Below, one piece after another: positions 59,044 through 64,000 of a DNA stretch of 64,000 bases (position 1 is its first letter; each line of letters starts with the position of its first letter). Position numbers and translations under genes: made by a program. The stretch comes from Nordella sp. HKS 07. GTDB taxonomy: Bacteria > Pseudomonadota > Alphaproteobacteria > Rhizobiales > Aestuariivirgaceae. Below the pieces are notes generated by a model. It was not told where the DNA came from and searched no databases. It saw nothing but the letters and a program-made list of their open reading frames with translations. The stretch spans positions 4,792,001 through 4,856,000 of the forward strand of contig NZ_CP049258.1 in the NCBI RefSeq assembly GCF_011046735.1, in the 5' to 3' direction.

Positions 59044-60037
59044 GCTGCTGGTCTATCTGATCCCGCTGCTCGTCATCGTCGTCTTCATGCTGATGGCGCA
59101 TTTCGAGAAGCGCCTCGCGCACGACCCCACGCATCGGGGGTTCTTCGAGCGCAACGGCACCGTGCTCGGTATCGTCTTCATCGCGCTGGTCGCCTTCTGG
59201 ATGCTCTTCCTGGTCGTGCTGCCCTATCTCTACATGGTGCAGGAGAGCTTCCATCCCAAGCTCGTTGCCGCCGAGCGTGGCGGTCCCAAGGACATGCTGA
59301 CGCTCGAGCAATATCGCTCCTTCTTCATCCAGCCGACCGACGGGGAGGTCAACACTACCCATCTCTGGGCGTTCTTCTTCTCGCTCGCGGTCTCCGCCGC
59401 CGTGACGGTCCTGAACTTCGCCATCTGTTATCCGCTCGCCTATTACATGGCGCAGGCCGGCAGCGTTCAGAAGGTCCGCCTCCTGATGCTGGCGCTGATT
59501 GTGCCCTATTGGGTGAACGAGATCCTGCGCGCCTTCTCGCTGCGCCTGCTGCTCGCCAGCAAGGGTCTGATCAACCAGGCGCTGATGGGGCTCGGCATCA
59601 CCGATGCGCCCGTCGATTTTCTCGGCAGCAATGTCGGCCTCTATGTCGGCCTGTCCTATGCTTATCTGCTGGTGATGATGTTCCCGCTCTATAACGCGGT
59701 GGAGAGTCTCGACAAGAACCAGATCGAGGCGGCGCGCGACCTGGGTGCCCCCTGGTGGCGCATCCACAAGGATGTGGTCATCCCCTATGCCAAGCCCGGC
59801 ATCGCCTCCGGCTGCACCATGGTCTTCATGCTCTCGGCGGGATCGCTGGCCGCACCCCAGTTCCTCGGCGGACCGAAGACCTTGTGGTTCACCTCGATCG
59901 TCTATGACTTCTTCTTCCAGGCTTTCAACTGGCCGCGCGGCGCCGCCTACGCCTTCCTGCTGCTCGCCGGCTGTATCGCGCTGGTGATGCTGATGCTGCG
60001 TCTCTTCAAGGTCAGCCTCGGGGAGACGATAAGATGA
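59036..60037 (+). CDS. potB: polyamine-type ABC transporter permease (PotB-like)
   Basis: A permease of 333 residues. The start is GTG 59036 (encoding VSRLLVYL), which overlaps the potA end. An in-frame ATG at 58991 lies inside potA. The protein has a longer N-terminus than ordinary PotB, with one extra membrane helix (residues 3-20) and a linker before the normal six. The EAA loop EAARDLGAPWWRIHKDVVIPYAKPGI is near residue 230. It overlaps the next permease by 4 bp. Confidence 0.9.
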   Translation: MSRLLVYLIPLLVIVVFMLMAHFEKRLAHDPTHRGFFERNGTVLGIVFIALVAFWMLFLVVLPYLYMVQESFHPKLVAAERGGPKDMLTLEQYRSFFIQPTDGEVNTTHLWAFFFSLAVSAAVTVLNFAICYPLAYYMAQAGSVQKVRLLMLALIVPYWVNEILRAFSLRLLLASKGLINQALMGLGITDAPVDFLGSNVGLYVGLSYAYLLVMMFPLYNAVESLDKNQIEAARDLGAPWWRIHKDVVIPYAKPGIASGCTMVFMLSAGSLAAPQFLGGPKTLWFTSIVYDFFFQAFNWPRGAAYAFLLLAGCIALVMLMLRLFKVSLGETIR

Positions 60038-60927
60038 GTTCGCGCGCCATCATCAAGGTGATGATCGGGTTCTACGTCGTCCTGTTCTTCGCCTATCTGT
60101 TCGGGCCGCTCCTGGTCATGAGCATCACCGCCTTTAACACGCCTTCTTATCCGAGCGCCTATCCCTTCGAGGGCTTCACGCTCGACTGGTTCGTCAAACT
60201 GTGGAACCACCGGGCCATGATGGAGGGCCTGGTGAATTCGGTCATCATTGGCATCGGCGTCATCTGCGTGTCGGTGCCGGTCGGGCTCGCCGCGGCGATT
60301 GTGATGAACCAGATCTACTACCGTGCGCGCTCGCTCTATTATCTGGTGACGGTGTCGCCCGTGCTCACCCCGGGCGTCATCATCGGCATCTCGACGGTGA
60401 TCTTCTGGCGCGACTTCTCGGAACTGACCGGCACGCGCCCGCTGCTCTACAAGGGCATCGTGCTGTCGATATTCGGCCAGGCGAGTTTCATCGCCGCCTA
60501 TTGCCTGCTGATCATCATGGCCAGGCTCCAGCGTTTCGACCGCGCCCAGGAGGAGGCCGCTCTCGATCTCGGCGCCAGCTATCCGCAGGTCTTCTGGCAT
60601 ATATTGCTGCCGTTCCTGCGGCCGGCGCTGATCTCGGCCGCCGTCATCGCCTTCCTGTCGTCCTTCGAGAACTACAACACGACGACCTTCGCCATCCTCG
60701 CCGACAAGACGCTGGTGACGGTGCTGGCGGGCGAGGTGCGGCAGGGTACGACGCCGGCTCTGTCGGCGCTGGCCGTCATCATCATCACGATTTCGCTGTT
60801 GGGCGCCATCGCCTATGAAGTGATGAAGCGGCGGGAGGAGCGCCAGAGCGCCCGGATCGCCGAACGGGCCAAGCTCGCCGAGCGCGGCGAGCTGGCGCCC
60901 GGAGATGCCGCGCCGGCGCCGGCGTAA
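60034..60927 (+). CDS. potC: polyamine-type ABC transporter permease (PotC-like)
   Basis: A permease of 297 residues with six membrane helices. The EAA loop EEAALDLGASYPQVFWHILLPFLRPALISA (near residue 172) and FLSSFENYNTTTFAI are typical of PotC. The C-terminal about 25 residues are charged (RREERQSARIAERAKLAERG) and may lie in the cytoplasm. ATG 60034 overlaps the potB stop by 4 bp. It closes the Pot operon, and its stop is 8 bp from the stop of the convergent cytochrome gene. Confidence 0.92.
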   Translation: MSSRAIIKVMIGFYVVLFFAYLFGPLLVMSITAFNTPSYPSAYPFEGFTLDWFVKLWNHRAMMEGLVNSVIIGIGVICVSVPVGLAAAIVMNQIYYRARSLYYLVTVSPVLTPGVIIGISTVIFWRDFSELTGTRPLLYKGIVLSIFGQASFIAAYCLLIIMARLQRFDRAQEEAALDLGASYPQVFWHILLPFLRPALISAAVIAFLSSFENYNTTTFAILADKTLVTVLAGEVRQGTTPALSALAVIIITISLLGAIAYEVMKRREERQSARIAERAKLAERGELAPGDAAPAPA

Positions 60928-60934
60928 GGCCTAT

Positions 60935-61477
60935 TCAAGCAATGTCGTCTGGAAGCGGGCTGCGCTTGTATCCGGTGATCATGGCCCGGACGAGATTCTC
61001 CCGATGCCGGAAACTCGCCAGCACGACGCCTGCAACATGCAGGCCCACCAGTCCCAGCAGTACATTGGCGAGCGTCTCATGCAATTCTTTCAGCCATTCG
61101 ACTCCCCAGTAAGTGTCTGTGGTCATGAGCCAACCCGTCAGGGCCAGCGCCGCCATCATGGCAAGTAGCGCGATCACCATGACGGCGCCCATGGGATTGT
61201 GGCCGAGATAGCGTCTCTCGCGACCGGAGATGGCATCTCGCGCATAGGCGGCCGTTGCGAGCGGGCCGCGAAGGAACTGGCCGAAGCGGGCGTAGCGCGG
61301 CCCGACCAGTCCATAGAATACGCGGAAAGCGACGAGTGCGGCGGCCGCATAGCCCGCCCATTCGTGAAGATCCTTCACGTCGTCGCCGGTGAGCCACGCC
61401 ACCGCGAAGCTGGTGACGAGGCTCCAGTGAAAAAGGCGAAGCAGCGGATCCCAGACTTTGACGGTGGCGTTTGTCAT
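60935..61477 (-). CDS. cytochrome b561-type membrane protein
   Basis: A 180-residue integral membrane protein with four helices. Haem-ligand histidines are in LLRLFHWSLV (helix 1), LHEWAGYAAAA (helix 2), LKELHETLANVLLGLVGLHV (helix 4) and the conserved LTGDD/LTGWLM segments. It is of the Ni/Fe-hydrogenase/diheme b561 type that passes electrons between quinol and periplasmic partners. ATG 61477 (MTNATVKVWDPL) is used. The open frame further upstream reads through the PepSY gene and is not coding. One base separates it from the PepSY gene's stop codon, so both are cotranscribed, divergent from a two-component system. Confidence 0.9.
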   Translation of the reverse strand: MTNATVKVWDPLLRLFHWSLVTSFAVAWLTGDDVKDLHEWAGYAAAALVAFRVFYGLVGPRYARFGQFLRGPLATAAYARDAISGRERRYLGHNPMGAVMVIALLAMMAALALTGWLMTTDTYWGVEWLKELHETLANVLLGLVGLHVAGVVLASFRHRENLVRAMITGYKRSPLPDDIA

Positions 61478-61478
61478 C

Positions 61479-61754
61479 TCAGCCCTCGTCTTCCTTGTCG
61501 GAACCGACCGGCTCGAGAGTCTTCGGGTTGAAATGGGCCTCGATCTTCGAGCCCTTGGCATCAACCGCATAGACTTCGTAGCAGCCGTCCTCCGTCTTGA
61601 GCGATCTGACGTCCCAGCCCATGGCCTTGAGCTTGCCGGCGAGCGCTTCGCGCGGCTGCCATTCAGCGTCGGGCACATCGCATTTCTCCCCGGCATGGGC
61701 GATGCCGGCGAGAGTCAATGTGCCGATGAGAGCGGTAAGGATCTTGAGTCTCAC
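61479..61754 (-). CDS. small PepSY-domain periplasmic protein
   Basis: A 91-residue protein with a signal peptide (VRLKILTALIGTLTLAGIAHA) and a single PepSY-like domain (REALAGKLKAMGWDVRSLKTEDGCYEV, then VDAKGSKIEAHFNPKTLEPV, in two parts). Two cysteines (EKCDV, DGCYE) may pair. GTG 61754 is preferred, because it has a GGAG site and begins the signal peptide. The ATG at 61802 would add a poor N-terminal extension. PepSY/cytochrome b561 pairs are known next to OmpR-type two-component systems, and here they lie divergent from one. Confidence 0.8.
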   Translation of the reverse strand: MRLKILTALIGTLTLAGIAHAGEKCDVPDAEWQPREALAGKLKAMGWDVRSLKTEDGCYEVYAVDAKGSKIEAHFNPKTLEPVGSDKEDEG

Positions 61755-61803
61755 GATAAGTCTCCGATGGTTATTGCGAACAGCGTCCTTCTGACGCGCC
61801 AAC

Positions 61804-61872
61804 CTGACAGCGACCTGAAAGATCGGTATTTTTGTCCGGCAATCGGCCGGGTCCGGTTCAGCTTGCTGTCAG
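61804..61872. promoter_or_regulatory. candidate control region between PepSY and response-regulator genes
   Basis: An inverted pair CTGACAGC (61804-61811) and GCTGTCAG (61865-61872) lies in the 160-bp divergent gap. Two nearby copies of a CTGA pattern (CTGACAGCGA, CCTGAAAGAT) suggest a direct repeat for an OmpR-type dimer. The arms are 53 bp apart, so they may be two separate sites rather than one hairpin. Assignment to the response regulator downstream is by position only. Confidence 0.35.
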
Positions 61873-61914
61873 CTTCGATCGGCAGGTTTCGCTCTCGGCC
61901 AATCGGGGAAGTCC

Positions 61915-62586
61915 GTGAGAATCCTGCTCATCGAGGATGACAAGGCGATCGGCGGCGGGATACGCGATCACGCCGTAGCAGACGGCCACGCCGTGGATTG
62001 GGCGACAAGCCTCGCCGAAGCCTGGGCCTGCAAGGACGTCGCCGACTTCGGGCTTGTGCTGCTCGACCTCAGCCTGCCCGACGGCAGTGGCAGAGCCTTC
62101 CTGGAGGCATTGCGGGCGCGAAAGGACCTGACGCCGGTCATCATCCTCACGGCGCGCGACCAGATATCCGATCGCATCGCCGGATTGAACAAGGGAGCCG
62201 ACGACTATCTCGTCAAGCCGTTCGACCTCGGCGAGCTTTCGGCCAGGATCCATGCCGTGGCCCGTCGCTATGGGCAGGCGACCGCGCCCGTCTTCACCTG
62301 GGATGGCGTCGTGATCACCCCGGCCGAGCGCCGGATCGTCCGGGATGGGAAGGCCGTCGAACTGACGGCCCGCGAATGGGCGGTTCTCGACCGGCTTCTG
62401 CTGCGTCCGAAGGCGATCGTGTCCAAGGTGCAGATCGAGGAGGCGCTGTACGCCTTTGGCGCCGAAGTCGAAAGCAACACGGTCGAGGTCTATGTGAGCC
62501 GGTTGCGCAAGAAGATCGGGCATGGCCTCATCGTCACCGCCCGCGGTGTCGGTTATCGGCTGGCGCCTCAGGACGGGACTCCATGA
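61915..62586 (+). CDS. OmpR-family response regulator
   Basis: A 223-residue regulator. Receiver residues are D8/D9 (acidic pocket), D51 (phosphorylation, VLLDLSLPDGSG), T79 and K101 (YLVKPFD). The C-terminal winged helix has ELTAREWAVLDRLLLRP and ESNTVEVYVSRLRKKIG, of the OmpR/PhoB type. The start is GTG 61915. Its stop overlaps the sensor kinase ATG (ATGA). Sequence is close to the QseB/TctD group. It probably controls the divergent PepSY/cytochrome b561 genes and perhaps itself. Confidence 0.93.
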   Translation: MRILLIEDDKAIGGGIRDHAVADGHAVDWATSLAEAWACKDVADFGLVLLDLSLPDGSGRAFLEALRARKDLTPVIILTARDQISDRIAGLNKGADDYLVKPFDLGELSARIHAVARRYGQATAPVFTWDGVVITPAERRIVRDGKAVELTAREWAVLDRLLLRPKAIVSKVQIEEALYAFGAEVESNTVEVYVSRLRKKIGHGLIVTARGVGYRLAPQDGTP

Positions 62587-63881
62587 CTCGGCGGCTGATC
62601 CTTTGGCTCACAGCGGCGACCATTCTCTATTGGCTCGCCGCAGCGGGATTCGGCGTTCATGTGATGCGCGGTGAGTTCGACGAGGTCTTCGACACCACAC
62701 TTCAGGAGACCGCGCAGCGTCTGCTGCCACTCCTGAACACGGCGAATGTCGAACGCGACGACTCGTTGAACCTGCCCCATCGCGAGGAATATCTCACTTA
62801 CCAGCTCCGTACCGGCGACGGCCGGGTGCTGCTGCGCTCCCACGACGCGCCGGCGGCAGCCTTCACCGCCCCGTTGGAGCCCGGTTTCCACGACACGCCG
62901 AATTACCGCATCTACACCGAAGCCGACACCGCGCAGGGGCTATTCCTGCAAGTGGCGGATCCGCTCGATCATCGCCGCGAGGCGGCGGCGGAAGGATCTT
63001 TCACGCTGATCCTCCCGATGCTCCTGCTGGCGCCGCTCAGCATCATCGCGATCTGGTTCATCGTATGGCGTGCCTTGGCGCCGATCGCGGTGTTGCGCGA
63101 CGAGATCGGACGGCGCGACGGTACGAATCTCGCAGCCTTGGCGCCCGGCAAGATACCGCCGGAGCTCAAAGGGATTGTCGCATCCGTCGACCGTCTGCTG
63201 GAGCGGCTGCGGGCCGCGCTCGCCGCCGAACGCGAGTTTGCCGCCAACAGTGCTCACGAACTGAGAACCCCCATCGCCGGGGCGCTGGCCCAGACGCAGC
63301 GCCTGCTGGCGGAGCTCCCTGAGGGTTCCGCCCGTAAACGGGCGTTTCAGATCGAAGCCTCCCTCAGCGCGCTCGGGCGGCTTGCCGAGAAACTCCTCCA
63401 ATTGGCGCGCGCCGAGGCCGGCATCGGCTCATCCGCGGACGAGGTCGATCTCCTGCCCGTCGTCAGGCTCGTCGTCAGCGACTTTCAACGGTCGCAACCG
63501 TCGTCGGGGCGCCTTCATCTGGCTGATTCCGGCGGCGCCGAACTCATCTGCCGGGTCGATGTCGATGCCTTCGCCATGGCGCTGCGGAATCTCATCGAAA
63601 ATGCTCTGCTTCACGGCGATGGCGGTGAAGTGCGCATATCGTTTGCGCCGCCCGGCACGATTTCAGTCGTCAATGGCGGCAAGATCGTCCCCGCGCACAA
63701 GCTTCAGGGCTTGAGGCAACGCTTCAAGCGTGGCGAGACTACCGGCGATGGAAGCGGCCTTGGCCTCGCGATCGCCGAGATGCTCGTTCGGCAGATGGGC
63801 TGGCGCCTCGAGCTGCTGTCGCCCGCCAGCGGACGCCGCGATGGATTCGAGGCCCGGCTCATCGTTGGTAAGAATCTCTAG
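62583..63881 (+). CDS. sensor histidine kinase
   Basis: A membrane kinase of 432 residues with two helices (residues 5-26 and 140-163) framing a periplasmic sensor of about 115 residues, which has the 2CSK_N-like pattern (FDTTLQETAQRLLPLL). After the membrane comes a linker, then the phosphorylated H225 (FAANSAHELRTPI), N-box LRNLIENALLHGDG and G-box GDGSGLGLAIAEML. This fits the QseC/TctE type. ATG 62583 overlaps the response regulator. Its last bases overlap the stop codon of the truncated minus-strand gene at 63878. Confidence 0.93.
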   Translation: MTRRLILWLTAATILYWLAAAGFGVHVMRGEFDEVFDTTLQETAQRLLPLLNTANVERDDSLNLPHREEYLTYQLRTGDGRVLLRSHDAPAAAFTAPLEPGFHDTPNYRIYTEADTAQGLFLQVADPLDHRREAAAEGSFTLILPMLLLAPLSIIAIWFIVWRALAPIAVLRDEIGRRDGTNLAALAPGKIPPELKGIVASVDRLLERLRAALAAEREFAANSAHELRTPIAGALAQTQRLLAELPEGSARKRAFQIEASLSALGRLAEKLLQLARAEAGIGSSADEVDLLPVVRLVVSDFQRSQPSSGRLHLADSGGAELICRVDVDAFAMALRNLIENALLHGDGGEVRISFAPPGTISVVNGGKIVPAHKLQGLRQRFKRGETTGDGSGLGLAIAEMLVRQMGWRLELLSPASGRRDGFEARLIVGKNL

Positions 63882-64000
63882 TGCCAGGTCCCGCGTTCGG
63901 CCTCGGGCGCCATGTCGGCGGGACGGCGGTTGAGGAATGCGTCCATATGCACGAGCACCTTATCGGGGCCGGCATGCACCACAGCATACATCGGCGGCTC
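63878..64000 (-). CDS. C-terminal part of an unidentified protein (5' end outside window)
   Basis: An open frame enters from the right edge and ends at TAG 63878-63880, overlapping the sensor-kinase stop codon. The visible 40 residues read EPPMYAVVHAGPDKVLVHMD and then AFLNRRPADMAPEAERGTWH. Codon use is high-GC and protein-like, and the frame has no stop up to the edge. I do not recognise a family from this piece. It is too short to have a start codon within the window, so it is best treated as a partial gene. Confidence 0.5.
   Translation of the reverse strand, partial: EPPMYAVVHAGPDKVLVHMDAFLNRRPADMAPEAERGTWH

Overview
The window is high-GC, densely packed bacterial DNA from an alphaproteobacterium, most likely a member of Hyphomicrobiales (Rhizobiales). 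The basis is gene content (many ABC uptake systems, aerobic MttB-like methyltransferases, FadR/LysR/Lrp-type local regulators, PhyH dioxygenases) and intergenic palindromes of the kind common in that order. It holds about 66 protein genes, two of them cut by the window edges. I see no rRNA, tRNA, CRISPR array, transposase or phage gene. It reads as a catabolic and transport region.

Region by region. (1) 1-2256, minus: a BMP-type solute-binding protein and its ATPase. (2) 2765-11472, minus: a probable single transcription unit of nine genes (GMC oxidoreductase, gentisate 1,2-dioxygenase-like cupin, LVIVD protein, RidA, NitT/TauT-type ABC transporter, GST, 3-hydroxyacyl-CoA dehydrogenase), with a divergent FadR-type regulator at 11573. 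TGGTTGA half-sites recur in both promoter gaps. (3) 12250-13164: a sugar isomerase-like TIM barrel. (4) 13582-19511: a polyamine/agmatine block (amidinotransferase-fold enzyme, fused PotB-PotC permease, PotD-like protein, agmatine deiminase, divergent LysR). (5) 19512-21510: GFA protein, homocysteine methyltransferase and a 4Fe-4S protein, overlapping end to end. (6) 21690-29501: three MttB-family methyltransferases with LysR, HxlR, an FMN reductase and pseudouridine-5'-phosphate glycosidase. (7) 29578-35747: Lrp regulator with an omega-aminotransferase, a small secreted protein, a hydrolase/AraC pair and a PhyH/LysR pair. (8) 35711-45517: a ribose-type ABC/rbsK/rbsD/PanB-like operon ending in a secreted CHAT protein, preceded by a PhyH gene and a divergent AraC. 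(9) 45613-47418: an RTX protein divergent from a glycine-rich secreted protein. (10) 47845-52456: corrinoid-reactivating ASKHA protein, methyltetrahydrofolate methyltransferase, virulence-factor-domain protein and a CaiB-type CoA transferase. (11) 52516-55942: small genes, a membrane PE-transferase/sulfatase and phosphatidylserine synthase. (12) 56114-60927: a complete Pot-type ABC operon with a 186-bp tandem repeat inside it. (13) 60935-63881: cytochrome b561 plus PepSY protein, divergent from a two-component system.

The most interesting functional theme is regions 6 and 10 together. MttB-like enzymes normally pass a methyl group from a quaternary or methylated amine to a corrinoid protein. 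A MeTr-type enzyme then moves it to tetrahydrofolate, and a RamA-like protein reactivates the corrinoid. All of these except the corrinoid protein are in this window, in what looks like an aerobe.

Three genes (permease 14599-16333, MttB-like 21690-23271, PanB-like 37762-38608) each carry a one-base frameshift, two of them at runs of five G/C. Sequencing or assembly error is a serious alternative to true decay.
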